Notes: generated by a model from the letters alone, not told the origin. 64,000 nucleotides of DNA from Archilochus colubris (GCA_023079485.1 CM041084.1:33764609-33828608); one strand, 5' to 3'; numbered from the stretch's first letter, positions 11,801 through 24,618 are shown. Made by a program: numbers and translations.

Positions 11801-14800
11801 TAGGCGCCTCAGACTACTAAATCCTGGGCAAACATGCATAGAGATTAATTAGTGTGCAGGATTAATACAGGCCCCCAAACCTGCAATTAGATGGAACCAT
11901 TCTGGCTCCAGTAATTATAAAGAAAGTTATCTTTCATCATCTGTGCAGAAATGTGAAAACCTGGCACTAGTGAACTCCCTCAGAGAGAAGTTTTGCCGCA
12001 AACCACAATACAGTTGCCTCAAGGTATTTTATCATACATTTGATTGAACCTTGCAGGCCTGAAACACTGAATGCTTCAGACAAATTTCCATTGTGCTGGA
12101 GAACAGAATTTGGTCTTCATTTTGTGAAGTATGGCGTAGTTATTTGCCCACACTGTTTACACAAGAGTGGGTCTATATATCTCATTTTAATAAAAACAGC
12201 ATACAATTCTTCAGTCTCTGAACAGGCAATTAACCAAGCAGAAACTTCTGTGAATCTGAACAACTAATGAGATGGTTCCTCAGACATCTGAAAGTGTGTT
12301 TTTTCTAGTTGCAGTTGAACTTGGTTGATTCGTGCTTTACTATGCTAGACACCCCATAAGTCAAGCACACAAAAATGTAGCACTCTCAGTCCACTTCTCT
12401 GCAATGATTTAATACAAGAACCCTGGGATTTGAACTCATATTTCTACTTTTCATTATTTTTTCAAATGCATCTGCATGACACTACACTACATTAACATAA
12501 GGTGTAATTAAGCCTGAGCACTTACAACACACTAACACAGGTGAAGAGTTTTTTAAATGAATGGCTGAAGTTAGGCTTTTGTGCATACATAAATTTTTGA
12601 GCTTGCAACTCCTCAAGTGCAGAATACTTCATTTCAGTCTGACAAAACACTTGTTATGTGTTCAAAGTCAGGCATTCGCCTCCTCAGTGAGTATGAGGTG
12701 CTTAACATCAATCATGGGCTTAAGTGCACATGACCTGAATTTGTAGCATGATTTTCAAAAAAGCCATCAATGTGTACTTGTTCCCACTAACTTGTCCTGA
12801 CTCCCAAGTCTGATTTCAAAACTTTAAAAAATCTTAGTTGAAGAATATTTTGCAGTTCTCTATCCTTAAAAAAAGATAACCATCACAACAGTGCAAGCTC
12901 TCTTTAGCCATACTGCACTGCCCAAAGAAAAAGCTGCTGCAGATTATCAAATTAATAGTGGATTTATATAGTTCACAGCGTACTCTTATTCAACCTAACA
13001 TGGAGTTCAGAACTGCCACCTGCTGACAGAAAACAAAGAGATCCTGATATAAACAGCAGTTCTGCTACAGATTCAGATTGATTTGGCTACATACTAATAA
13101 CACATTCATAAGCCAAGAACTGTTGAGCACCTAAATGCTCCCCTCAGTCCTCAAATTATTTAGGGGGAGGAGGGTTCACCCCTGTTATTTTACATTTCTA
13201 CTGTCCACTTTAAACTTATGAAGTAGGTTAGCTGAGCAGGCCTCTTTTTCTTGCTGGATTCTGTTTAATGTTCTGTTATAGCACTCTGCATAACAGCTGT
13301 CCGTGCCATATGATTACTTCATTGTTGAAAGTGTAACATATGGAAACTGTACTGAAATGTTAGCTGCTTTGATACCTACGAAGAGGAATGAGCTTTTGCA
13401 TTAGAACAAGACAACACATTTTTCTGAACAACTTAAAGTAACAGAAATTAAACACACATTTAGAATCTAAACCATATTAGTTTCCAGCATGTCTGTTACT
13501 TTATTTCAATGTCCAATTCCAATGGCTGGTTACTATTGTGTTTTTGATTGCTATTACCAGCAAACAATGGGTGGTTTTCTCTCAACTTTTGCATTCTTGG
13601 AAAAGGGAACAGATTCAAAAAGCAGCCCTTGGGATTCCTTCATGAGTTATCCATGAAAGCAAATACTATAACTGCAGAATTCTAGAAATGATATCTCATA
13701 TCACTGAGAAAAAATTACTTGAGATAATATGGTTTATTGGGAAAAACTCAAGCTGTTCCAACACCAGACTAGTCCTTAATGAACCAGAAGCAAGGTGGAT
13801 CCTTCAAGATTAATTTCTGAGTCTCAACTGCCTTTGGCAGGGAGAGAAAGGAGAGCTTTAGTTGTAATACACAGACTTTCCTCCCCTGTAAATTAGTCAC
13901 CCACAGAGGGAACAATGAAGCCCTAAATTATTTCATCAGTAGAAAGAACACTCATTAACACAAGAAGGAAGCTGTAATTTCTTAGTCACTGTTTTGCTAG
14001 TTGTTACATTTGAATACTGAACAAAATCCAGCTGAATAAAATATTAATAGTCCAAGTTGTAATAATCTATTATTTTATTGAAAAATAAGTTTATATATAA
14101 ACTATTCTTATATTGAAAGACATTCCCTAATGATGTAAGTAGGACAAGATGCTCCTTCATGCAGTTTGTTAACTAAACCTACAATAAACACAAATATATC
14201 TTAAAAATTAGTGTCAGTATTTAAGAATGCAGTCATACATGAGTATTTTTAATTACACCAGGCTCTGAAAAGGCACACTAGGTGAACATTTTTTTGATTG
14301 AAAATATACTGAATTTCACTTTTTGTCTTTAAATCACATATATAAAATCATGGTACACCACTAGTATGATTTCTTAGGAAAAGTGCCCCATATCACATAT
14401 GTTCTAAGCGGCTGGAACAGTGCAGCGTTTAGGATTACTGACACAGCTACAAAGCAATCTTGATTTCAGTTAAAGAATATGCTCTATATATCTAAAAAAA
14501 CCCTACCATAAAGCTACTAAATCATCATTCAAATAGTATCCTCAGATGGTAAATGTAATGGTTTCTACATCAATAGTACTAACTTGAAAGCCTCAGTCAT
14601 CATTTTAAGTCTTAAAATATTGCTGTACTGCATTTTTAGGTATATTTGATTACAGTATCACTGTTAAGATCTTAGATTCCTTGAGGGTTAAGGCAAGTCC
14701 TATGAAGTATTTTTACTACAAATTAAAATTATTACTTTCATGTTTTACTGGAAAGAAATTGAAAAAAATTGATATAGGGTGACTTTTGTAAATATTGTGA

Positions 14801-15554
14801 TTGGACTAGTGGAAATTTCAAGGAAGTTTGCCATGCTAAGGGAAGGTAAAATCTTTCAAATGCAGTCAATCAAAAATGACTACACAAATATGACTCCCTA
14901 GAAAGGCATTTATCCTAATTAGTAAGATAAACCAATAGTTAATCACCTACTTAAATGACAGTTGCAAATCAAAACAGGACTTGCCAGTTCTCTCATGGGG
15001 TCAGCTATGACCACCCATGAAAACTTGAGTCTTTCATCTCCTTCACAAGTGGAGGGACTGACAGACAGCCACGGCTATTCCAGCCAACCACAGCATCCTC
15101 AGTGTTTGCTGCCAGGACTGGCTGCCATCCGCTGCCCAACACCATCAGGCAGTAAGTAGGTCTATAAACCTCTTGAAACAGCATAAATGTTATAACTTGT
15201 AATCTATTAAAGTCAAAATAAACAGGAAAGGAGGTCTGAGAGCCAGATTCTTCAGAGCAAAATGCAATGCTAATTACAACATTTAAAAATACTTCAGCTT
15301 TTTTGGGGGGGGTGGACAAGACTTAGGGTTGAGCCATTAAAAAGCCAGTTGGTAGTATTAAATTCTTGCTTTAGAATTTATAAGAAAGCCAAAAATTCAC
15401 TCCAGGCTGAAATTTACTATCCCAGACCTGGAATCGTTTAATAATAATAATTTAAAAATAAACGGAAAAGAAAAAAAATGTCGTAAATATGGAAGAAAAA
15501 TACAAAACAGTGATTTCAGATGACTTTTTGGCACTCCTTCAATTAAAAAGTGGC

Positions 15555-15581
15555 TTTATTTATTTATTTGCTTATTTATTG
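15555..15581. repeat. (TTTA)n tetranucleotide microsatellite
   Basis: TTTA units with one C interruption (TTGC). Confidence 0.85.
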
Positions 15582-17944
15582 AGTTTGAAACTCATTACTA
15601 TGGATTATTTTTGTAACTAAAACTGGGACCAGGTTATTTTGATGATGAATTACCAGTGAGTTACCATCACTGAATCTTTTTTAAAGCTTTTCAGTATGAA
15701 GAGATATCATAGTTTTCAAAGGAGTCAATGCTCTGCCTTACATTTGAAAGTCAGGAAGTTATGGGTAGAAATTTCATCTGTGAGCCACACAGATGTATGA
15801 AAACATTTAAAAAATTAACAGCGTATGTTAAAGATGCAATGTCAGCCTCATTTTTAGCCATAACGAGACTTCATTAGTTTTGTGGGTTTAAAATTGACAT
15901 TTAAAAATAAAAGCAACATAAGTTTTTGTGACTTAATTGAGCGCTCCTTAAATAAAGAGATATTTCAATGTTTTCAGACTGCTAATGTCTTTCCAAAATA
16001 AGCTATGTGCTGGTGCTACTTAGCTACATTTCCCCATCACCCTAAGGAGCTTGGTTTGCTGATGGAAGCCATTTCTTTTGCTAAATGCTGCCTGCAAACT
16101 CTAACAAGAACATTTAAGCCCACTAAACAGAGTCTCCTGGGAGACACTATTGTTAAAACAAAAACTGGAACAAATTTTTAAAGTGAACTTTCTTCAATCA
16201 TTAGAGGATGCAGGTCTTAAGAAGAAGAGAAAACTTGTTAGCTTTCTAGTTAGGAGAGGGGGAAAAAAAAATGTAAGCAAAGAGCACATGCCACTCACCC
16301 CTGAGGGAACAGAGGGGAGGTATAGAAAATTAACTGTTGCATTTCTACTTCCCACCAGAACTACAAGTGGGACATTTCAGGAGATTAACAGACACAGAGT
16401 CTGCAGATAAATACAAGTCTGCCTCATTACATGAGAAGAGCCTGAAAGAGCACACTTCTTTGACGAATATTTCTGCTTCTACAGGGATAATGTCATTTAC
16501 ACAGAAGAAGGTGCTACACATATGCATGCAACATTTGCAGCATGTATGTGTGTCAGCTTGGAAGCTGCTCAACTCTGTGAATTTGGCCTGTAGTCTTTTG
16601 GCAGGGATTTTTACTGCAAAAGTTAACAAACATTCTCTGCAGCCAAACCACCTTGAACTGTTTCTTATCAAATTTCACAAGCTAAGTGAGTTCAGTTTTG
16701 ATCAATACATGGCTGAGAGATCATTATGTGAAATTACACTTTGCTGAAAAATTACAACAGTAGCTTAACAACCATCAGTAAATGGCAGGACTTAGCTGTA
16801 AGGATGTCAGCAGAGGTGACTGGGATTCAGGCAGCTGCTGGCTTCATCTTAAAGAAGACTACCACACCTAGCGAAGCCAAGACAAGCATCACACCTATAG
16901 GGAGGACACTACATGGAAAATGGGACCCAAAAGACAGTGAGCTTCCTGATTTCTACCTTAAGCAAGAATGGCAAACAGCTGTGAAGGACAGAACCTCTGC
17001 TGACAGACATGCATATCTTTATGTCATTTCATGAGCCTGTAAGGTGTGCTTTCTTGCTGGCATCTTAACTGGCACCATCTTGGAGTCACACCTTCTGCAG
17101 TAATGGTAATGCCAGGCACATTGCTGATGTTTTGTACCATAAAACAACGTATTGAACAATGGAGATGAAGATAATAAAAGAGAAACTGCCATTCTGAATG
17201 CTTCATTAATAGCTGGGTCAGAGCAATCCCATTTTATTTTTGACAAAGTGTATGTCTGAAGTAGAATGAGGACAACAATTATATTTGGATTATAACAAGT
17301 ACTTAACATCAACACAGATGATGCCCTTTCAGGCAACCTAAGGAAAAATCACAACATACATGTTTACCTGTATTCAAAGATGAGTTAACAAGAGTTTGCT
17401 CGGAGTGCAAATCAAACAGGATCACACAGAAGGAATACAGCAATAGTCTTCATTCTCACTGGATGCAGTGGAGGGTATGCCTGTAGGGCTTGGAAGTTGT
17501 GTAGGCACTGCAAGGCTGAAATGCAGGACGATTTACATGCTCTAAATTGTTTCCCTGAAACAGATCTTGCCTAACTATCCTTGGTTTTATCACCTTGCTT
17601 GTCAACTGCCATATATACATACACTTGAGAGAAAAAGATTCACATCAGCCAATAACAGACATGTGAGCTGGCTATCTAAAATTAGTCTGCTGGCTTCCTA
17701 GGCTCCCTCTGCAGGCACTGTACTGACAGAAACAGAAACCCAGCTGCTGCAGGACTCAAGAGCACCTCATCTTTGTAAGTTATAATAATAACAGAGAACA
17801 AAATCCCACATCAAGGAAACCCCTTGAAAAATCCTGTGGTTACCAGAAAAATCTCTGTGCTTATATTAGGTCCATAAAAACTTTTAAGGTGACAAAAATA
17901 GAAATTATGGAGCAAGGCTGCTGAAATGCAACTTAATTGATAGT

Positions 17945-17993
17945 TAATAATAATAATAATAATAGTAGCAGTAGTAATAATAATAATAATAGT
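17945..17993. repeat. (TAA)n trinucleotide microsatellite with TAG core
   Basis: Two perfect TAA runs flank a TAGTAGCAGTAG core, about 49 bp in total. The tract is likely length-variable. Confidence 0.92.
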
Positions 17994-18411
17994 ATCTCTT
18001 CAAGAAAGAATACAGGGGGTTTTGTCCCAGGCTATTAAAAACTCTAACCTTGAAACAGGGCTCCAAGGGTAACTTGGAACAGAACGTGCAGAAAGTGGAC
18101 ACTGGTATTATTTATAACCTGGCAGGCAGGACTCCCAGGAACTCTTCTAGCCATAACAAGCTGATTCTCCTAGCTACAGGTAAAACAACACCCTGAGTAA
18201 CTTAAAAATTTAAAAAAATGTATAAATAATAGAAGTGTTTCAGTAGACAGAGAATGGGTTTTTTCCTTTGGTATTCAATGGAACAGGTTTCAAAGAGCAC
18301 ATCATTAACCAGTGTTTCTGACAGATGTGCAAAGTTATACTACTTGACCTCATAATGAATTTCCCTTCCCAGGAGGAGCTGTACAAAAAGTAAAACAAAA
18401 GAAGGCAGAAA

Positions 18412-18440
18412 TTCCTTGACATCTGTAGGATGTCAAGGAA
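18412..18440. repeat. Perfect 11-bp inverted repeat, 7-nt spacer
   Basis: TTCCTTGACAT at 18412-18422 is followed after CTGTAGG by its exact reverse complement ATGTCAAGGAA at 18430-18440. It could fold as a small hairpin, but the stem is too short for a typical microRNA precursor. Confidence 0.95.
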
Positions 18441-19535
18441 ATGAATCAGTTTGTTTCAAACAGGAGATAATTAAGAAATTCTTACTTTTAGAATTTTCTG
18501 TATTACATTGGGACTTCACAGTTTAGATGTTCTCAACAGGCTTTGCTTTTACATATCCAGGGACACACTGAACAAGTAATTAATTTCAGAACTTCCAGAC
18601 AGAGTGTCACAAGAACCACTATAACTTTTCCATTTAATCATTCATATTAAAACATTAAATAGCTGATCTAAAACACACAGCATAGCAGTTTAACAAAGCA
18701 GGGATGCTCATGTGATTTCCTATTAAGAAGAGTATGTTGAGCCTATTTATTACAGACAGAATATATGTACTATATGTATTTAGCTTTTTAGAAGGAAATA
18801 TTGATATTTTTTCTGAAGCATTATTAGAATAATCTGACAAGAACTCTACCTAATGTAAACCAGACCAACATGCCAAGGGATCTTACTTCAGCACAGAAAG
18901 CAATTTTCAGTTTTTCTAATTAATGCAAAAAAATTCCCAGGAATTTTATACCTGGAAAAACTACCAGAATACATGTTTTTTAAGAAACCACAGATCTCTT
19001 TTTTCAAACATGACTTTTTTTGGACTTTCGTAAATACAGTCATGTCTGCATTATGACAGCAGCTGAACACTACTCCCTATCCACTCATTTATCTAGGAAT
19101 TCAACCCACCCCATGCCCCCTTCACTCACAAAAAGGAAGAAAAGGGAAAAAAAAGGAAGAAGAAAGGAGCAGGGAGAAAACTCCTTACTTTTACTTGTAT
19201 CTTAAACTAACACTGTACCATATGCAGAGCTCTCCTACTGATACATCAGTGGTCTTTTGTACATTTGGTATTTCTGGTAAGATTAATTTCTTTGTGTAAT
19301 AATTTTAGCTGAGATTTTTAAAATTAATGTCCTTCTCAGCTTTAGCAAAGAGTTTGGAATCAAATGCCCATACATATTTTAGAGATTGCAAACCAAATGC
19401 AAATAAAAATGAACCCAATGCTCTTCTGTTTTATTTTTTAGGGGTTTTATTTCTCAATTTCTCAGTATGTCTATTGTTCTCCAAATGCCACAAAGCAAAA
19501 CTGCTTGTTTATTTGGGATAAACCAAACAGCAGGT

Positions 19536-19541
19536 GCTTAC
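19536..19541 (-). other. JAZF1: Splice donor after JAZF1 exon 3
   Basis: On the minus strand the exon ends CCTACAG and continues GTAAGC, a near-consensus U2-type donor. If the intron were retained, the frame would run 21 more codons past the split Gly codon to a stop near 19471, adding a tail unrelated to JAZF1. Confidence 0.9.
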
Positions 19542-19738
19542 CTGTAGGAGTACTACTGCGAAATGAAGAGGAGGGAGTGATTGGAGGGGTAACTGGAGGA
19601 GTAAGGCTTCCACTGCTGTGGCGAGGTGGAGTAGATACATTCCCACGGGACACTGTGCTTGACAACGTCAAAGAAAGCTTTGGCTGAATCTTTTTCTTCA
19701 GAGACTCCTGCTCACGTCGAGCTGCATCAGTCATAAAT
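19542..19738 (-). CDS. JAZF1: JAZF1 coding exon 3 (internal exon, partial gene)
   Basis: Minus-strand internal exon of 197 bp: one base finishing a split Arg codon, then Phe, then 64 codons from MTDAARREQESLKKK to SSFRSSTPT, then the first base of a Gly codon. This matches, as I recall it, the JAZF1 linker of about residues 64-129, rich in Ser/Thr/Pro with the run TPPVTPPITP, between the N-terminal zinc finger and the C-terminal fingers. JAZF1 is a small (about 243-residue) nuclear zinc-finger protein known as a cofactor of the orphan receptor NR2C2 (TR4) and as a subunit linked to the NuA4/TIP60 acetyltransferase complex. The acceptor is AG at 19739-19740 and the donor GTAAG starts at 19541. 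The intron before is phase 2 and the intron after is phase 1, so skipping this exon would shift the frame. The exon is intact with no stop. The ATG inside it (19732-19734) is an internal Met, not a start. The identification rests on recalled family sequence and is strong. Confidence 0.95.
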
Positions 19739-19763
19739 CTAGAATGACAATCAAAGTTGAGAG
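19739..19763 (-). other. JAZF1: Splice acceptor and pyrimidine tract of JAZF1 exon 3
   Basis: On the minus strand the sequence before the exon is pyrimidine-rich and ends in TCATTCTAG, with AG at 19740-19739 directly before the exon base that completes the Arg codon. This is a normal U2-type acceptor and fixes the exon start at 19738. Confidence 0.9.
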
Positions 19764-20939
19764 GCTTAAAACACTGAACACAAGCACACTAGGTGAAGAT
19801 AAAATCAGAATTTCTCACCCAAAGGGACCAAATGGATCTTCAAACTGAGCCATGACAAGTTCCTCTGCAACATGCACATAATTTCCAATTCAGGATTATC
19901 ACACCTTTTACTACAGGTTTTAGACAATATTACCCAACACAAAAGATGCCCAATTAAACTGCAATTCCTAAAACCAGAGCTTCCAACCCTTGAAAGCTAA
20001 ATGAGTTTTCTCTGTAGAGCTTTGATACATGCTGCTGATGATCTAAGGCAACTCAAGGTTCATCTCTGTCGGATGCTGAGAGGGAATTCTACCAGCACAA
20101 CACAAGGTGTGCACCAGTACTGCTGTAACTCCAACAGTGCAACCTTTTGTGTGGGATATCTCATGTGGAATAAAAATAGCTTTTTTCCACTTATATTTGG
20201 ATTCCTTCCAAAAAAAAAGAACAATTGAAGTGAGAAAAAAACCAAAACCAAAACCAACACTTTTATTCCAAGTGCTTACACAGAGTTATGCCAGAACACC
20301 TGATACTGGATTATGCTGACATTTAAAGCATCACTGCTGGCATCCATATTAACCCTCACTTGAAAGGATGGGGGTTCCCCCCCAGTGGGATTCCTGCTAC
20401 CCAGAACACATGCACTTAGCATTCAAGCAGTATTTTAATCTTTTGTCTTCCCTCTCCACTGCATAAAGTACCATCTTAGAGGATTCCTAAGAGACAAGAA
20501 AATCACCTTGTCTGTATAGTCCTCTGCTGTTCATGCTACAGTACAAACTACACCTGTCATTGAACCATACAACACGCGCTAGAACACAATACAGAACATG
20601 AAGTTAAGTTACACATTTGTCTGACCAGGGGTTAGAGCAAAACATGTTTTAGTCAGGACAAAAGCTTCACATAATGAGCTCTTGCAACCTTGGCAAACCT
20701 TGAAAGGCAGAGAAGTGAGAATTCAGCACAAGTCAGTATGCTGCTCTTGCCTCACAGCCAGCTGTGACCCAAAAACTCGTATTTGTGATCCAGTAAGGAA
20801 ACAGAATGACAAAAGTTACCAGCGATTGTTTGTATTGGATTAAGCAAGGGTGACCTGGCTTTCTTTCAATAGTCACACTCTTCTCAGAGGAGCCTAGGAA
20901 AGAGAAGGAGACTGACTTGGTAACCAAAACAGCCACAGG
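19764..20939 (-). other. JAZF1: JAZF1 intron 2 adjoining exon 3, no gene seen
   Basis: Non-coding sequence upstream of the exon on the minus strand. It has short A and C runs and no recognisable element or coding frame. Confidence 0.7.
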
Positions 20940-21058
20940 ATCATAAATTCATAGAATGGCTTGGGCTGGAAGGGACCTTAAAGATCATTTAGTTCCTGCA
21001 ATCTCCCTGCTTTAGGCAGGGACACCTATCACTAGAGATCAGGTTGCTCAAGGCTCCC
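20940..21058 (-). mobile_element. CR1 LINE 3'-end fragment
   Basis: About 119 bp with the typical reversed CR1 3' end: a CATAGAATGGCTTGGG-type start followed by GGAAGGGACCTTAAAGATCAT, then the GGCAGGGACAC block. It is a short, diverged, 5'-truncated copy on the minus strand. The match stops near 21058, just before the LTR. Confidence 0.9.
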
Positions 21059-21098
21059 ACAGAGAAGTCCATGAAGGCAACAGTGAAGATGCTGAGCT

Positions 21099-21893
21099 GT
21101 TCTTCTGGTTGTGGATGGCAAGGCTTGGCAGTGGAGGGGGGCTGCAGGCTGAGAAGAGGTCAGGGTCTGTCCTGTGCCTGACACTGGTGGTTTCAGACAG
21201 CTCCACAATGGACCCACCTGAGACATAACACAGCTGAGCCCATCAGTGATGGCAGTGGCACTTAACAAAAACTATTAGAGGAGTGGCAGAAAATAATGGA
21301 GGGGAAGAGGGTGAGGAAGCAGCAGAGGGAATGGGAATGGGAGAATAACCAAGTCAGAGGAGTAGAAGACCCTGCATGGTGGAGACCAGGTACACCTCCA
21401 GAGGCACTGCAGTCTTTGGGTGACCAACATAAGAGCACAGGCTAGGAGTGACAAAAATGGGTGGCAGGGAGAAACAGAACACCTGACCCAACCCCCACAC
21501 CCCTCATTGTCTCACTGAAAGGACTGAATGTGGCTGCAGCAGTAGCAGGGCAGGAGAAAAGTCTGGAGTGAAGTGAGCCTGGGCAAGGAGAAGGCAAGGT
21601 GGCTTCTCCCCCAGAAGTGTCTGAGGTTTTTATTTTGTTTCTCAATAGCCAGTACCCAAAACAGTAATGAAGTATTTATGCTAGCTGGACACAAGACAAG
21701 TTAAACTCCCCAGGTAGAGTATTTTTCCCATGACAATACTTGCAAAGTAATTCCCTTTATTTCAGCCTACAAGGTTGCTTGCTTCTGCTCCTCCTATATT
21801 CTCCCCCATCCTGTGGGGGTGGGAGGTATGGGGCTGAGAGAGCAAGCAGCCATGTGGGTATCTGGCTGGTATTTGGGGTCAACCCATCACTCC
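21099..21893 (+). mobile_element. Solo LTR of an avian endogenous retrovirus (ERVL-like type)
   Basis: About 795 bp that follow, block by block, an LTR I remember as common in birds. The 5' part has GGATGGCAAGGCTTGGCAG, later GAGCCCATCAGTGATGGC. The middle has a purine-rich block and then GTTTTTATTTTGTTTCTCA. The 3' part has ATTCTCCCCCATCC and ends GGGGTCAACCCATCAC. Typical members start TGTGTTGG and end near CAACCCACCACA; both ends are diverged here. No primer-binding site or viral coding frame follows, so it looks like a solo LTR left by recombination between two LTRs. I could not find a clear target-site duplication, so the ends are uncertain by several bases. The family assignment is from memory and unverified. 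The LTR is antisense to JAZF1. Confidence 0.75.
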
Positions 21894-22300
21894 ACCAAGT
21901 ATCCTGTAGCACGACAGCTGTATTTGCTGAGTGACCAAACTGCCTGTCGTGTGACTTGACATTCCTTAGCGTGTGAGAGGACATGGAAACAGCTCCTGAC
22001 ATACATCCAAAATCCAACAGAGGACTGTGATCCACCTTTAGCTCCCGAAGAAGAGCAGCAGAGTGAATACTGCCACACATGTCATCTGGTTCACAATTCC
22101 TGCCATTATACGAAGCATCAGGCCACAGGCTGGCTGGACAAGCTGATTCTGCAGACCACTGTATCATAGCAACTGTACTGAACAAGACCATCAGATCAGG
22201 CTGGGTCTCACAGCAATGCATAGTGTCTGACACAGCATCTTCGACATGGTGCTGTAGGACATTCCAGTTTCTTCTGGGGGCCTCAAACTATGTTTAACTT
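21894..22300. other. Unassigned segment beside the LTR, with a long minus-strand frame
   Basis: About 400 bp of unique sequence, richer in CpG than the flanks, right after the LTR 3' end. On the minus strand an open frame of 158 codons runs from 22233 to 21757; its last 45 or so codons are antisense LTR. The peptide (for example LLRELKVDHSPLLDFGCMSG) matches no family I know, and the plus strand has stops in all frames over most of the stretch. It might be a remnant of a processed pseudogene or of an unrecognised mobile element, or it might be chance. Confidence 0.35.
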
Positions 22301-22486
22301 AACATGAATCACTAAATTCATTTAGGATCTGTAGAAACCCAACATTTTGTGACTGTTCCAAACACACAGAATGCTTGGGTAGAAACTGGGTAGATTCTAC
22401 TGGCCCTGAGTCCAGACCTGACTGAACTTATGAAGAGACCTCTGAGAAAAAACAGCTCTTGTGGAACACTAGGAAATCTCATGGGG

Positions 22487-22505
22487 AAAAAAAAAGGGGG
22501 GGGGG
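22487..22505. repeat. A9G10 homopurine tract
   Basis: Nine As directly followed by ten Gs. It is a likely site of length errors in assembly and replication. Confidence 0.9.
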
Positions 22506-24602
22506 CTTAGCCATCTTTGCCAAATATGAAAGAAAAAATTGGCCCAGATATATAAAAACTCAGCTTTTTTTCAAAAGAAATTTGTGTACTCTAACACAGC
22601 CTCAAAACATTGTGGCATAAGATTTTAAGTACCATTAGAGCAATAAAGATGTATCCTGTCCAACCACATTGTGAAGGCATTACGAAGTGGATCTTTGCCA
22701 TGATATGTAACACCAACACACAATCCAGACATTAATAAACAGGTATATGACATTACAACTTATCTTCTTTGAACAGAGACAATATATCATGTCAAACCCA
22801 GATATGACATTTTTATGGACTTAATATTTAAGAGCAGATATCCATAGTAACAGTTCACTTTTAAATTTCCTTTGTTTTAACAAGGGTGCAGATATTATTG
22901 ACAGAACAATCTGCAAACAGAAATTGAAATTTCATTCAAGAAAAAAAAAACAAGTAAAAGGATTTTAATAAAATGGGAATTCAATAGACACTTCCTTTCC
23001 TCTAACTAGGAAACGTCTAAGTCACTATTTTAAAAATCCATACTGTAAGGTATGCTTGCATCTAGATGGGAATCCTTATTTCTTAAGAAAAATGCTATGG
23101 CAATGTTATAAATCCTCAAAAACTTTGAAGATAACCTCAAGTGTGAGATATTAAAAGCAGCAGTGTGAACACTGCTATTTAATAAACTCAGCCACAAATA
23201 ACAATGTTAAAATAATATGGAGGTATAACTTACAGTCTGGTTCAAGTCCATAAAAATAAGGAAAATTTGAAGTTATAGTTGAAAATTCTCCCTGTCCTGT
23301 TAAGTCACTCACATTTGGGCTAAATGTGTTGGGTATATTCCAAAACGTGATTTGTTGTCTACACCATGAAGCTGAGAGAAACAGAAGGCAGTCTGTTGAG
23401 AAGTTCAGTTCCCAATATCTCAAATATGGAATCAACCTTTTCAGATCCAAACAGCCTCATAAATGTTCAGTGAAGCACTTGCAGTGCAATGGTTTTGAAA
23501 AGGAAACTTGTCTAAATGCATTAAAGCCTTTTTCAGTATTTTAAATTGGAATGTGGTATTATACTTGTGCCTTACCATGGTTTGTTCTTCAAAGCTTATA
23601 TATAAGTGTTTTAATAATGGGTATGGAATGACATTTCCAACTAAGGCTTTAATTTTCATGTTGAAATTACATCATGGCTGCAGCATCAAGTGCTCAGAAA
23701 TAAAACACACTGGAATTAAAGTTGAACACTGGTCTCTAAATTACATGATTGCATACAATTTCCCTGCCTCACTGACATGCACAAGATGTGTGGGAAACAG
23801 AAAATGAACTGGAACTAACAAAGGCTGCTGTAAGACCACTTAGGTTAAATCCCCATCCCCTTGCTTAACAGTCTGTCTCACCATCTTCAATTCCATCCCC
23901 CTTCCGAGCAAATGCACCTCTGCTATTTTCAGGTCTTATTCTTAACTCCATAATCCTGCCTTTCTATAGTTCTACCACCACACAGGTTTTAGTCATCTTG
24001 CCTGTTACATAGGATTGTGTTTACACCTCATAAGCCTCTCTCTCCAAATCCAATGCACCATGTAGGCACAGTGGAACAAGGAGAATCATTGAGTTCTCAG
24101 TCATTCATTGACCCTGTTTTGACAAGCCTAGAGTTTGTTTGCTTTCTTGCAGATAGTTCATAACATCATGGAGGAGCCCATTCCTTAGTAGAAAGAAACT
24201 TTACTCTAGCCTCATTTTTGTTTTCCTTGCCTTTTCCCCTTCCTAATAATTCAACTCCATGCTCCAAAACACGTAGGTGCAATGATTCCTGAATCAAGTG
24301 CTTACAGTAACTTTAATAAACATGAGCAAAATATAGTCTTTCCCCCTCCTCTCATTCCCTGGAATGGTTCAACTATTTTTATTGAAACTTTCCCAAGAAA
24401 TTCAGCCTGAAGGAGACACCCAGCATGGAAAATTTCAGCCTAAACAGCCAAATGTTGGCAACATAATAAGCAACTGAAACACTCTTATAATGGAAAGTGT
24501 TGCACAACATTCCATATAGGTGGCAATATAATACAAACAGCATTAGCTGTTGTTACCAACATAAAAAATCACAGAGAAAAAAACAAAAGGCAATGTAACT
24601 TT

Positions 24603-24618
24603 AAAAAAAAAAAAAAAA
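24603..24618. repeat. Poly-A tract (16 A)
   Basis: Uninterrupted A run. No retrocopy is recognisable upstream of it. Confidence 0.9.

Larger units (their letters stand above)
5313..19535 (-). other. JAZF1: JAZF1 intron 3 (proximal part), no gene seen
   Basis: Unique AT-rich DNA between the CR1 copy and the exon. Apart from short simple repeats and one hairpin at 18412-18440 (listed separately), I see no recognisable gene or mobile element. The longest frames are 128 codons (10097-10483, plus) and 136 codons (16337-16747, plus); neither resembles a known family. Confidence 0.65.

Noticed and set aside
1..19541. JAZF1 exons 4 and 5 (acidic segment and C-terminal zinc fingers) on the minus strand
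   Set aside because: Looked for by eye using expected residues and not found. They probably lie beyond position 1. A translated search would settle it.
21757..21893. LTR region read as the minus-strand start of a different LTR type
   Set aside because: The antisense of this part resembles the start of another avian LTR, but the whole 795 bp fits one plus-strand LTR from end to end.
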